Positions 41,375 to 49,782 of a DNA stretch of 64,000 nt are shown piece after piece. The stretch is from NCBI GenBank assembly GCA_934747765.1, contig CAKVGZ010000001.1, forward strand, positions 310,001 through 374,000. Direction: 5' to 3'. The DNA is from an uncultured Clostridia bacterium. GTDB lineage: Bacteria > Bacillota > Clostridia > Christensenellales > UBA1242. The position numbers and the translations under genes are program-made. The notes beneath the pieces were generated by a model. It had not been told where the DNA came from. It ran no database searches and worked only from the letters and a program-made list of their open reading frames with translations. Within the stretch, counting starts at the first letter, position 1; each line of letters opens with the position of its first letter.

Positions 41375-42394
41375 TTATTTCACTTGTTTTAAAAATCTTA
41401 TGTCATTTTCAAACATCATTCTCATGTCTGGAATTTTGTCCATGACCATGGTCAATCTGTCAATTCCTTGACCAAAAGCAAATCCAGAATATTCATTTGG
41501 GTCTATTCCACAATTTTCCAAAACTTTTGGATTAACAATGCCTGCTCCCATAAGTTCCATCCAACCTGTTTTTTTGCAAAGATTGCAACCTTCACCGTTG
41601 CAGTTCGGACACGAAACGTCAACTTCAACACTTGGTTCTGTGAATGGGAAGTATGATGGACGGAAACGAACTTTTGTGTTTTCGCCAAAAAGAATTTTCA
41701 AAAGTTTTGTTAACATCATTTTCAAATCGAGCAAACTGATGTTTTTGTCAACAACAAGACCTTCAATTTGGTGGAACACAGGCGAATGTGTTGCATCATT
41801 ATCAACACGATATGTTCTGCCAGGGCTGATTATTTTTATTGGTGGTTGACGTTTTTCCATAACACGTGCTTGAACTGGTGATGTGTGAGTTCTAAGAACA
41901 ATGTCCTCTGTTATATAAAACGTGTCTTGCATGTCACGAGCAGGATGGTCTTTTGGAACGTTGAGCATTTCGAAATTATATTTGTCAAGTTCAACTTCTG
42001 GCCCAGTCACAACTTCAAATCCCATTTCAATGCAAGCATCAATAAGTTTGTTGAATGTTTTTTGAATTGGATGAAAAGTTCCTGTTTCCGAATTTTTTGA
42101 AGGCGCAGTTATGTCAATTTTTTCACTTGCAAGTTTTTGTTGCATAGCTTTTTCGTTAAGTTCTTTTTCCAAATTTTCAATTTGGCTTTCAATAAAAGTT
42201 CTAACTTCATTAACAAGTGCGCCAAGCATTGGACGGTCTTCTTTTGGAACATCTCTCATTCCTCTCATAACTTCAGTCAAAAGACCACTTTTGCCAGCAT
42301 ATTTAACACGGAACGCATTAAGTTGTTCCAAGTTTGCAACTTCTTTTATGTCTTTTTGCGAGTTTTCTTTTATTTCTAGTATTTTATTTTTCAT
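41375..42394 (-). CDS. pheS: Phenylalanyl-tRNA synthetase alpha subunit
   Basis: A 339-residue class II subunit. The N-terminal coiled coil (1-85) precedes the catalytic core with motif 2 (RTYRVDNDATHSPVFHQIEGLVVD) and motif 3 (GFAFGQGIDRLTMVMDKIPDMR). A CPNCNGEGCNLCKKTGW zinc-like cluster (about 268-284) is typical of many PheS. Ribosome binding site AGGAGAAAT. No T-box leader: only about 115 bp separate it from the divergent ku gene. Confidence 0.97.
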   Translation of the reverse strand: MKNKILEIKENSQKDIKEVANLEQLNAFRVKYAGKSGLLTEVMRGMRDVPKEDRPMLGALVNEVRTFIESQIENLEKELNEKAMQQKLASEKIDITAPSKNSETGTFHPIQKTFNKLIDACIEMGFEVVTGPEVELDKYNFEMLNVPKDHPARDMQDTFYITEDIVLRTHTSPVQARVMEKRQPPIKIISPGRTYRVDNDATHSPVFHQIEGLVVDKNISLLDLKMMLTKLLKILFGENTKVRFRPSYFPFTEPSVEVDVSCPNCNGEGCNLCKKTGWMELMGAGIVNPKVLENCGIDPNEYSGFAFGQGIDRLTMVMDKIPDMRMMFENDIRFLKQVK

Positions 42395-42509
42395 ATTTCT
42401 CCTATAATCTGACTTTTCGATTATAACATATTAATTTAAAATTAAAAACACTTTTAAATAAATTAATAAAATTTAAATAAAAAGACAAGAATATTTTAAA
42501 GGAGAAATT

Positions 42510-43355
42510 ATGGCATATTCATACAAAGGGAGCATATCTTTTGGTCTTGTTTACATTCCAATCACTCTTCATTCAACAATAAAAAATAACGACATAAGTT
42601 TTAACATGATAGACAAAAAAAGCATGAGCAGAATAAAGTATAAAAAAACTTGCACCGATTGCAACAATCGAGAAGTTAAAAACGACGATATCGTTAAAGG
42701 TTTTGAATATGAAGAAGGAAAGTTTGTTATATTCGACGACCAAGATTTTGAAAAAATAAAAACAAAAAAAGATAAAAACATCAACATCGAATGTTTTGTG
42801 GACATTTCAGAAATTGACCCTTTATATTTCGACCGACCATTCTATGTTGTTCCAACAGGCGCCGACCATGCATTCAAAATTCTTCTTCGGGCAATGGAAC
42901 TTGAACACAAAGTTGCAATAGCAAAAACAGTTTTGGGAACAAAAGAAACATTAATTGCAATTCGCGCAAAAAATGGCGAGATGCTTTTGAACACACTGTT
43001 CTTCTTTGAAGAAGTTCAAGAAAATCCAGCAAAAGACAATGAAAAAATTGATTGGACAAAAGCGGACAAAGAACTTAAAATGGCAAAATCCATTATCTCG
43101 GCAATGACGGAAAAATTTGAGCCGGAGAAATATCATGACGAATATCGCGAAAGACTTGTTAAGGCAATTGAACAAAAAATTAATGGAAAGCAAATTGTTC
43201 GTCCGCGAGAAAAATCTCAAGCAAAAATAACAAATCTTTTCGATGCACTAAAACAAAGTCTTGAAACTTTGCCAAAAACAAAAAAGACCGCAAAAACAAA
43301 TTCAGCAAATCAAACCAAACAAACAAAAACTCCAAAAAGAAAAAAGAACATTTAA
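42510..43355 (+). CDS. ku: Ku protein (non-homologous end joining)
   Basis: A 281-residue bacterial Ku. The core (MAYSYKGSISFGLVYIPITLHSTIKNNDISFNMI, KGFEYEEGKFVIFDDQDFE, DRPFYVVPTGADHAFKILLRAM) matches the Ku bridge and beta-barrel, followed by a lysine-rich tail of about 40 residues. Ku binds DNA ends and recruits LigD. In spore formers it protects the germinating spore, often under SigG. No ligD lies nearby. AAAGGAGAAATT precedes the ATG. A CysXXCys (TCTDCNN) near residue 50 occurs in many bacterial Ku. Confidence 0.95.
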   Translation: MAYSYKGSISFGLVYIPITLHSTIKNNDISFNMIDKKSMSRIKYKKTCTDCNNREVKNDDIVKGFEYEEGKFVIFDDQDFEKIKTKKDKNINIECFVDISEIDPLYFDRPFYVVPTGADHAFKILLRAMELEHKVAIAKTVLGTKETLIAIRAKNGEMLLNTLFFFEEVQENPAKDNEKIDWTKADKELKMAKSIISAMTEKFEPEKYHDEYRERLVKAIEQKINGKQIVRPREKSQAKITNLFDALKQSLETLPKTKKTAKTNSANQTKQTKTPKRKKNI

Positions 43356-43370
43356 AATGTTCTTTTTATT
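43342..43370. terminator. Bidirectional terminator between ku and spoIIIAH
   Basis: AAAGAACATTT / AAATGTTCTTT with short loop and T runs on both sides; convergent genes. Confidence 0.85.
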
Positions 43371-43371
43371 T

Positions 43372-43851
43372 TCATTCTGATGGAATAACTCGAACTGAAG
43401 TCAAAGGTCTTTTTGTTTGTTCTTTGATTATTGTTTCAATTTTTGCAAGTTGTGGCTCTGTCAAATCTTCACGTTTTGCTTTGATAATCAAATTTATGTT
43501 GTTATTTGATGCTGTGAGCACAGCGTCTTCATAGCCAAGTCCTTTGATAAGTCCTTCAACAGCAAGTTCAATTTCGATTGCCCCAATAAGTTCATCTCTT
43601 CTTTTTTCAGCCATGTCTTTTGCTTCTTGACTGCTTGTTGAATCGGCCAAAACACCTTCGCAATACAATATTTCGCTGTCACGAGCTGTTTTTCTGTCGG
43701 CACGATAGCCATCATAAAAACTCAAGTTTGATGTTTGTGTTGATGTTGTTTGAGTAACATTATTGTTAAGTGCAATATTCAAGTAACCTGTGACAACTAA
43801 AAGAGCGACCATAACAGATAGAATTATTATTTTTTTCTTTTTACTAAACAT
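43372..43851 (-). CDS. spoIIIAH: Stage III sporulation protein AH
   Basis: A 159-residue membrane-anchored protein: one N-terminal helix (about residues 7-28) and an extracytoplasmic domain with the RBM fold of the YscJ/FliF type (AEKRRDELIGAIEIELAVEGLIKGLGYEDAVL). In Bacillus it binds SpoIIQ across the intermembrane space to form the feeding-tube channel. It is the last gene of the operon, as usual, and 17 bp follow spoIIIAG. A little shorter than the B. subtilis protein (218). Confidence 0.88.
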   Translation of the reverse strand: MFSKKKKIIILSVMVALLVVTGYLNIALNNNVTQTTSTQTSNLSFYDGYRADRKTARDSEILYCEGVLADSTSSQEAKDMAEKRRDELIGAIEIELAVEGLIKGLGYEDAVLTASNNNINLIIKAKREDLTEPQLAKIETIIKEQTKRPLTSVRVIPSE

Positions 43852-43868
43852 AAAATTCTCCTTTTAAA

Positions 43869-44429
43869 TTATTTTCCATTCAAAACTTCAATCTTCGATT
43901 GTGGAACATCAATTAATGCTTGAATAGCTTTAATGATATCCAGTTTAACTTTTGTGTTGTCTGCTCCGCTTGCAACAACAACTATTCCTCCAATTGTGGG
44001 CATAATTTCTTTCACAACAACAATGTCGTTGGCAACAATAATTGGAGAATGCGATGTTGTTGTTGAAGTTGTCGTGGTGCCACTTCCTTCGTTCTTGTTA
44101 ACTTTTTCTTCGTCGGTGGTTGCATAGATGTATTGCGGTCCGCTTTCAAGAGTCACCATAACCGAAACGTTTCCAACACCATTGATTTGTTTTATAACAT
44201 TTGCAAGTTTGCTTTCAATCATGGTGGCATATTCGGTTGTTGACGTTGCCTGATAGGAAGTTTTTGAAGATGATGAAGATTTGAAAGTTGAAAAATAAAT
44301 CAAAAGTGCAACAGCTCCAAGTATGACGGCAATTATAATTTCAAAATGTTTTATGCTCTTCAATTTTTGAAAAAATTTGAAATTACCAATGCCTTTTTTC
44401 TTTTCTTTTTTATCTTCCATATTCTCCAT
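43869..44429 (-). CDS. spoIIIAG: Stage III sporulation protein AG
   Basis: A 186-residue protein with a membrane helix (about 31-49), a Ser/Thr-rich stretch and an extracytoplasmic RBM domain with VTLESGPQYIYATTDEEK and a C-terminal VVVASGADNTKVKLDIIKAIQALIDVPQSKIEVLNGK typical of SpoIIIAG. It forms the large ring in the mother-cell membrane of the channel complex. Start preceded by GGAGGTTAAAA. Confidence 0.88.
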   Translation of the reverse strand: MENMEDKKEKKKGIGNFKFFQKLKSIKHFEIIIAVILGAVALLIYFSTFKSSSSSKTSYQATSTTEYATMIESKLANVIKQINGVGNVSVMVTLESGPQYIYATTDEEKVNKNEGSGTTTTSTTTSHSPIIVANDIVVVKEIMPTIGGIVVVASGADNTKVKLDIIKAIQALIDVPQSKIEVLNGK

Positions 44430-44453
44430 TTTTAACCTCCCACAAAAATTGTT

Positions 44454-44939
44454 TTAATTTATGACGATGTTGTTTTTTTCAATTGAAACATATTTCAAAA
44501 CACTTTTTGCAACGAGTTCATTAATATCTATATGTTCCAAATTTTGATTAATTACAACCTGACTTAAATCGACAAAAACCGCTTCAATCTTCATTTTATT
44601 TGTGAAAATGTTGGCACTTATTTTAATTGAAACATTCGAAATGCCTTGCTCTTTCAAATCCGCCTCAATCATATTTTCGAGAGTTTCCAGTCGGTCCCTG
44701 TTAACTTGATAAACAAAATCTTCTTGGATGACAATTGCATTTTCTTCGAAGATGTCATTGATGGAAAATTCCTTGTTTAAAAGTGATGGCAAAGGTGAAA
44801 TGATGACCAAAACCACAATGAACGCAAAAACGCCTTTGATGTACTTTTTTGTTTGCCCGTCAGGCATAACAAGGTCCACAAGCACGCCAAGAACCGAAAT
44901 GCCAACAACGGCCATAATCCACGACGAAATCCCGTTCAT
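44454..44939 (-). CDS. spoIIIAF: Stage III sporulation protein AF
   Basis: A 161-residue protein with two N-terminal membrane helices (about 5-25 and 35-53) and an extracytoplasmic domain. The opening (ISSWIMAVVGISVLGVLVDLVMPDGQTKKYIKGVFAFIVV) is the SpoIIIAF signature. It belongs to the SpoIIIA-SpoIIQ complex between mother cell and forespore. RBS AAAGGAGG. Confidence 0.88.
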   Translation of the reverse strand: MNGISSWIMAVVGISVLGVLVDLVMPDGQTKKYIKGVFAFIVVLVIISPLPSLLNKEFSINDIFEENAIVIQEDFVYQVNRDRLETLENMIEADLKEQGISNVSIKISANIFTNKMKIEAVFVDLSQVVINQNLEHIDINELVAKSVLKYVSIEKNNIVIN

Positions 44940-44952
44940 TGAAAACCTCCTT

Positions 44953-46179
44953 TTAAATGTAATTTGCGGTGCACATAATGAGTCCAGTTGTTATCAAATA
45001 CATAAAAGCAATTCCAACAATCATAGTCACCAAAAGAGACAACGTTTTTCCAATTGAATATATAAAGTCAGAAATGCGCGAATCTGTTAAAGGTTCCAAA
45101 ATTGCAGAAGCAAGTTTTAGAACAAGTGAAAAAACAACAATTTGAACAATTGGCGAAACAACTGAGGCAAACATAAGAATAAGTCCACTTGCACCCACTG
45201 CATTTTTGATTAGCATGCTTGAAGCCATGATGACATCAAAGCCTTCCGACAAATATCCACCCAAAAGAGGCACATAAGAACGAATTGCATATTTGGCTGT
45301 TCGAATTGAAACTCCGTCATAAGAACTTGCAGTTATTCCTTGAATTGCCAAAAAAGCCATGAAAACAGTGAACACCGTTCCCAAAATCCATTTGAATGTT
45401 GAGCCAAAAAACTTTGTGAATTTGTCGAGTTTGACCGTGGACGTCAAATTTGAAACAATTGTGAAGATAATCATAAAAATGAAAATTGGCATCAACACTG
45501 ACGACAGAATTTGCATAACAAACGACGACAAAAATGCAACAGCTGGCTGATACACAGCAACCGATGCGGTGGCACCAATTGCGGTCATCAAAGTTAGAAG
45601 TATGGGGAACACAACTTCCATCTGAGTTTTTATTGACTGAATTGAACCCGAGGCTGTTTTTATCAATCTCACAACTCCAGACATAACAAGTATGATAATC
45701 ACACCATAACAAACAAAATGAATGATGTCGCCAATCGACTTTGAATTGTTTTCACTTCGCAAATTCGAAACAAATCCACAAATAATAGCAATCACAATTA
45801 TGGACGCAAGAAGTGGAACAAATTGCAAGATGTCGTCAAAAATCAAGTTGACAATTGCTCCAAAAACGCTCGACTGTCCGCTGGCAAATTCCCCGCTAAT
45901 AACTTTCCCAATCTTGCTTGCAAAAGATGAACTTCCAAAAATTTCAGTTTCCGAGTTGCTAAGGCCTGCAACAATTTTTTCGATTTCTCCAAAATCCAAG
46001 CTGTCAAGCTGATAGCCAATTGTTTCGTTCAATTCCGCTTCAATTTCATTTTCGTCACCTTCCCCTTCAGCACAAACAACAATTGGCGGAAAAAATTGAT
46101 ACACACAAACAATAAGTGCGCAAAGCACCACAAGAATATTTCGCACTAACACAATTTTTTTGTTACTAAATTTTTTCAT
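44953..46179 (-). CDS. spoIIIAE: Stage III sporulation protein AE
   Basis: A 408-residue protein with a signal sequence, an N-terminal soluble part to about 105 and about seven membrane helices from residue 115 on. The segment IGDIIHFVCYGVIIILVMSGVVRLIK and SYVPLLGGYLSEGFDVIMASSMLIKNAVG match SpoIIIAE. Largest membrane subunit of the SpoIIIA machine. Start overlaps the end of spoIIIAD by 4 bp. Confidence 0.9.
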   Translation of the reverse strand: MKKFSNKKIVLVRNILVVLCALIVCVYQFFPPIVVCAEGEGDENEIEAELNETIGYQLDSLDFGEIEKIVAGLSNSETEIFGSSSFASKIGKVISGEFASGQSSVFGAIVNLIFDDILQFVPLLASIIVIAIICGFVSNLRSENNSKSIGDIIHFVCYGVIIILVMSGVVRLIKTASGSIQSIKTQMEVVFPILLTLMTAIGATASVAVYQPAVAFLSSFVMQILSSVLMPIFIFMIIFTIVSNLTSTVKLDKFTKFFGSTFKWILGTVFTVFMAFLAIQGITASSYDGVSIRTAKYAIRSYVPLLGGYLSEGFDVIMASSMLIKNAVGASGLILMFASVVSPIVQIVVFSLVLKLASAILEPLTDSRISDFIYSIGKTLSLLVTMIVGIAFMYLITTGLIMCTANYI

Positions 46180-46562
46180 GGAAGCAACCCCGAAATTATG
46201 TCAATTATGTTTCCAACAATCGGAAGCGCAAAAACAAGAATGATGATTTTCCCGGAAAGAAGAATTTTGTCGGCAATTGAATTTGCGCCTGCATCCTTAC
46301 ACAAATTTGCCGAAAATTCAGTCAAATAACCCACACCAATAATTTTCAAAATTGTTGTGAACAATCCAGATGTCAATCCACTTTTTTCAACAATTGTGTT
46401 GAACACGCCAAAGATGCTTGTTAACGATTCAACAAGCATTAAAATCATAATAATTCCACCTGTGATTGTTATTAAAATGGAAACTTCTGGTTTGATTTGC
46501 TTAACAATCAAAGCAGTTATTGCCGTTATAATTCCAACCCCAACAATTTTAAAAATATCCAT
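46176..46562 (-). CDS. spoIIIAD: Stage III sporulation protein AD
   Basis: A 128-residue membrane protein with about four hydrophobic helices; MDIFKIVGVGIITAITALIVKQIKPEVSILITITGGI and YLTEFSANLCKDAGANSIADKILLSGKI are characteristic of SpoIIIAD (the latter an NxxxD/AGE-like turn). Member of the SpoIIIA complex, coupled to spoIIIAE by a 4 bp overlap. Confidence 0.9.
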   Translation of the reverse strand: MDIFKIVGVGIITAITALIVKQIKPEVSILITITGGIIMILMLVESLTSIFGVFNTIVEKSGLTSGLFTTILKIIGVGYLTEFSANLCKDAGANSIADKILLSGKIIILVFALPIVGNIIDIISGLLP

Positions 46563-46571
46563 TTTGCTCCG

Positions 46572-46766
46572 TTATAAATTAAACATGGTTCTAACAGTGT
46601 CAAACAAAGTGTTAATCAAATTCAACACCATAAGCAACACAACAATAAGTCCAGCAAGAGTTGTTAGAGTTGCAATTTCTTCTTTGTTTGAATGTTTCAA
46701 AACTTGATTCACAACGGCAGTTATAATTCCCACTGCAGCAATTTTAAAAATTATTTCAACGCCCAT
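46572..46766 (-). CDS. spoIIIAC: Stage III sporulation protein AC
   Basis: A 64-residue protein with two hydrophobic helices (about 4-22 and 32-53), the normal length; its opening MGVEIIFKIAAVGIITAVVNQVLKHSNKEE is typical of SpoIIIAC. It resembles the first half of SpoIIIAD, as known for the family. RBS AAAGGAGAG, coupled in the operon. Confidence 0.9.
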   Translation of the reverse strand: MGVEIIFKIAAVGIITAVVNQVLKHSNKEEIATLTTLAGLIVVLLMVLNLINTLFDTVRTMFNL

Positions 46767-46778
46767 AACACTCTCCTT

Positions 46779-47276
46779 TTAAATCAAAATTATCACGACC
46801 AAAATTCCAAGAAGCATCATAAGTTTCAAAGATAAGTTTCCAAATTTTTTGTTGTCGTCGTCGGCATGAGATTTTATTTCTCCAAACTTTTCTTTGAAAT
46901 TTTCAATTTCTTGAACCTGATTGCTGGCATCAAGACGTCCAAGATTTTTGAAGAAATTCAAAAATAATTCTTTTTCATCGTCTTTTATTAATGTTGATTT
47001 TCCAAACAAACTTTCAACTGAAAGTTCGCTTCCGTTCTTGCCAAGATAATCTAAATAACCTTTGAGCATATTTTTGAAATCTTTCGAAAAATTGTCCATT
47101 GAGTTTTGAATTATTGCAGACAGCGAATCGCTTGAAAAACTTATTTCCACACAAAGTTTTCCGCAAAGAAAAACCATATCTTCGAAAAATCGTTTTCTCT
47201 TTCGATAAAATTTCGAAAGACCAAATCCAAGATACGTCATTCCAATCAAAACAACCCCAACCAAAATAAATTTCAT
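46779..47276 (-). CDS. spoIIIAB: Stage III sporulation protein AB
   Basis: A 165-residue protein with hydrophobic ends (about 2-20 and 148-164) and a helical middle; the CGKLCVEISFSSDSLSAIIQ, then KGYLDYLGKN and FLNFFKNLGRLDASNQ segments fit SpoIIIAB, which resembles type II secretion GspF. The start overlaps the spoIIIAA stop at 47276. Confidence 0.88.
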   Translation of the reverse strand: MKFILVGVVLIGMTYLGFGLSKFYRKRKRFFEDMVFLCGKLCVEISFSSDSLSAIIQNSMDNFSKDFKNMLKGYLDYLGKNGSELSVESLFGKSTLIKDDEKELFLNFFKNLGRLDASNQVQEIENFKEKFGEIKSHADDDNKKFGNLSLKLMMLLGILVVIILI

Positions 47277-48229
47277 CAGATTTCTCCAAGATATAAAGGT
47301 GCAAAATTTTCGTCAAAAATTCCGTCAACTGTTCCTAGTCCGTTCTTAGAAGAAAGCACAATAAATCTAGAAAACAATTTTTTCTCCAAAACTTTCTCAA
47401 AGTTAGGTTTTTTCTTCAAAGATTCAATCGAATCGGCATGGGCCGAGGCAACAACCGAAACACCAAGAGAGCAAGCATTTTCAATTGCGTCTGCGTCATC
47501 TTTCGCTCCAATCTCGTCACACAAAACAACATTTGGCGAAAGCGCTCTAACTCCAAGCATTATTGCTTCAGATTTTTTAACAAAAGACAATACATCACAA
47601 AAATTGCTTTCAAGAAGAGAATTTTCTGCCACGCAATTTCCCGCAATTTCTCCTCTTTCGTCAATTGCCAAAACATTCAAACAAATATTTCGCTGAGAAA
47701 GTTGAAACAAAAAATCGCGCAAAAAAGTTGTCTTTCCGCAACCTGGCGGAGAGATAATCAAAGTGTTGTTAACATGTTCTTTTTCCAGTATGTATTTCAG
47801 AGCAAACAAACTTGAATTTCGAATTTTATGAGGAATTCTGATAACAAGAGAACTGTAATTTTTGATGGTTTTGATTTTTCCATCTTCACAAACTCCAGTT
47901 CCAGAAATTCCAATTCTGATTCCTCCGTCAATTGTCAAAAAACCTTGTTTGATTTGTTCATTAACAGCATAAATCGAGCATTCACTTGCGCGAAAAACAA
48001 TGTTGTCTATGTCAGATTTTGTGCAAAAAATTGCGCGACCAACGTTGTTGGTTATTCCTTCCTCGCAAACAAAATAATTTTGAGTTCCCAAAATAACCAC
48101 AATCGGTTTTCCGCACCTCAGTCGAATTTCATTCAATTGCAAATAATTGATTTTCTCAATGATTGAATCAAAAAGATGTTTGGGTAAAATATTTGAAAAT
48201 ATGTTTTTTGCAAGTTCAATTTCTTTCAT
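47276..48229 (-). CDS. spoIIIAA: Stage III sporulation protein AA (ATPase)
   Basis: A 317-residue secretion-type ATPase with Walker A SPPGCGKTTF (about residues 160-169), DERGEIAGNC in place of the Walker B/Asp box, and AHADSIESLKKK near the end. It energises the SpoIIIA channel. First gene of the eight-gene operon; a terminator separates it from efp, so it must have its own promoter between 48230 and 48258 (probably SigE-dependent; no clear match found). No Shine-Dalgarno precedes its ATG. Confidence 0.93.
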   Translation of the reverse strand: MKEIELAKNIFSNILPKHLFDSIIEKINYLQLNEIRLRCGKPIVVILGTQNYFVCEEGITNNVGRAIFCTKSDIDNIVFRASECSIYAVNEQIKQGFLTIDGGIRIGISGTGVCEDGKIKTIKNYSSLVIRIPHKIRNSSLFALKYILEKEHVNNTLIISPPGCGKTTFLRDFLFQLSQRNICLNVLAIDERGEIAGNCVAENSLLESNFCDVLSFVKKSEAIMLGVRALSPNVVLCDEIGAKDDADAIENACSLGVSVVASAHADSIESLKKKPNFEKVLEKKLFSRFIVLSSKNGLGTVDGIFDENFAPLYLGEI

Positions 48230-48258
48230 ACTGTAAGGTATTTATTTTGCAACAAAAA

Positions 48259-48295
48259 AAACTTGCGAATTTTATATAATTTCGCAAGTTTTTGT
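48259..48295 (-). terminator. Terminator of efp
   Basis: AACTTGCGAA / TTCGCAAGTT perfect 10 bp stem with T8 on the reverse strand. Confidence 0.87.
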
Positions 48296-48307
48296 TTTTA
48301 TTTAAAA

Positions 48308-48868
48308 CTATTTAATTCTTTCCATGTAAGTTCCAGTTCTTGTGTCAACTCTAATTTTTTCGCCTTGGTTAACAAAAAGTGGAACGTTAAGTGTGTAGCC
48401 TGTTTCAAGAGTTGCTGGTTTATAGCCTGCTTTTGAAGTATCTCCTTGAAGTCCTGGTTCACAATCTGTGATTGTCAATTCAACAAACATTGGTGGTTCA
48501 ACTGAGAATGGAGAACCTTTGTAGAATTGAATTGTTGCCATCATGTTTTCTGTCATGAAATTAAGTGCATCTTCAACTTGGCTTTTATTGAGAGGAATTT
48601 GGTCAAAAGTTTCCATATCCATGAAATAATAAATTTCGCCTTCGTTGTAAAGATATTGCATTTCTTTTCTTTCAATAACTGCAACTTGGAATTTGTCTGA
48701 TGGATTGAAAGTTCTTTCAAGAACTTGACCTGTGATAATATTTTTAATTTTTGCTCTTACGAAAGGTGAACCTTTTCCTGGTTTAACGTGCAAAAAATCA
48801 ACAACCAAGTAAATGTTTCCGTCCATTTCGAATGTGACGCCTTTTCTAAAATCGCCTGCTGTAATCAT
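48308..48868 (-). CDS. efp: Translation elongation factor P
   Basis: A 186-residue EF-P of normal length with three beta-barrel domains. The loop that faces the peptidyl-transferase centre reads HVKPGKGSPFVRAK with lysine 32 at the tip, the residue that carries 5-aminopentanol in B. subtilis. It relieves stalling at proline stretches. RBS TAAGGAGAAATT. The efp-spoIIIA neighbourhood is widely conserved in Bacillota. Confidence 0.97.
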   Translation of the reverse strand: MITAGDFRKGVTFEMDGNIYLVVDFLHVKPGKGSPFVRAKIKNIITGQVLERTFNPSDKFQVAVIERKEMQYLYNEGEIYYFMDMETFDQIPLNKSQVEDALNFMTENMMATIQFYKGSPFSVEPPMFVELTITDCEPGLQGDTSKAGYKPATLETGYTLNVPLFVNQGEKIRVDTRTGTYMERIK

Positions 48869-48930
48869 AATTTCTCCTTAAATTTAATTTGCTTTAAAAA
48901 TATATCATATAAAATTCAAATTGTAAAGTG

Positions 48931-49782
48931 TTATTTCAAATTTTCATAAATTTGTTTCATGAAAAGCGCATCTTCTGACATCTTGCTGTGCGACTCGCAA
49001 ATTATGGTTGGCGAAAGATTAAGGTCTTTTATAACTTTCGCAAGTGGAAAAAAATCAGGCCCAAAACCTTCGTCTTCAAAATTTAGATGACGCACTTCTC
49101 CCTTTTTTCCATACTCAATTTTTGAAAAATGAATATGGCAGTTTGACGCTCTTTCAAATCCCAGTTTTGATATCGCATAATCAAAAATTTCTTTGTAGTT
49201 TTCATAACTTCCAAAGTCGCCAAGATTAAGAGAATATATATGTCCAAAATCAAAGGTTGGAACAAGAATTTTGTCAATGGTGCACAAATCAATAATTTCT
49301 TTGTAAGTTCCAATTTGCATTGGTTTTCCCATTGTTTCGGGACATATATTCATGTCACCATAACCATTTTCATAGACCTTTTTAACAAGGTTTTTAACTC
49401 TTGTGGTCATAAGTGCAATTGCATTTTCTCTTGTTTGTTTTCCCTGAGAAGCAACATGAAAAACAAGATGTTTGCCTTTCATAAGTTTCAAGATTTTCAA
49501 ACCTGTTAGAATGTAGTTATAAGATTTTTCCGCCATTTCTTCGCTTTCATTTGCAAAGTTTATGTAATATGGCGCATGAATGCTAACACAAATTCCATTT
49601 TTTTCTGCTTCGTTTCCGATAATTTTTGCGGTGTCCGCCCCCATTGTGTATCCTCGACCAAACGAATATTCGTAGGCATCAAGCCCAACCTCTTTCAAAA
49701 ATTTTGGCGCTTCAATGCTCTTTTTAAATCCCATCTCATAAAATAATTCGCTGTTGCCCGATGGACCAAATTTAACCCCCAT
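48931..49782 (-). CDS. Endonuclease-IV-like TIM barrel protein
   Basis: A 283-residue AP-endonuclease-family-2 TIM barrel. Metal-binding residues of the fold can be followed: HAPYYINFAN, LVFHVASQG, CPETMGK, TFDFGHIYS, CHIHFSKIEYG and CESHSKMSEDA, which fits endonuclease IV (Nfo). Nfo cleaves DNA at abasic sites; however the protein could be a sugar isomerase-like relative. AAGGAGGAAT lies before the ATG, overlapping the end of truB with which it is coupled. Confidence 0.75.
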   Translation of the reverse strand: MGVKFGPSGNSELFYEMGFKKSIEAPKFLKEVGLDAYEYSFGRGYTMGADTAKIIGNEAEKNGICVSIHAPYYINFANESEEMAEKSYNYILTGLKILKLMKGKHLVFHVASQGKQTRENAIALMTTRVKNLVKKVYENGYGDMNICPETMGKPMQIGTYKEIIDLCTIDKILVPTFDFGHIYSLNLGDFGSYENYKEIFDYAISKLGFERASNCHIHFSKIEYGKKGEVRHLNFEDEGFGPDFFPLAKVIKDLNLSPTIICESHSKMSEDALFMKQIYENLK

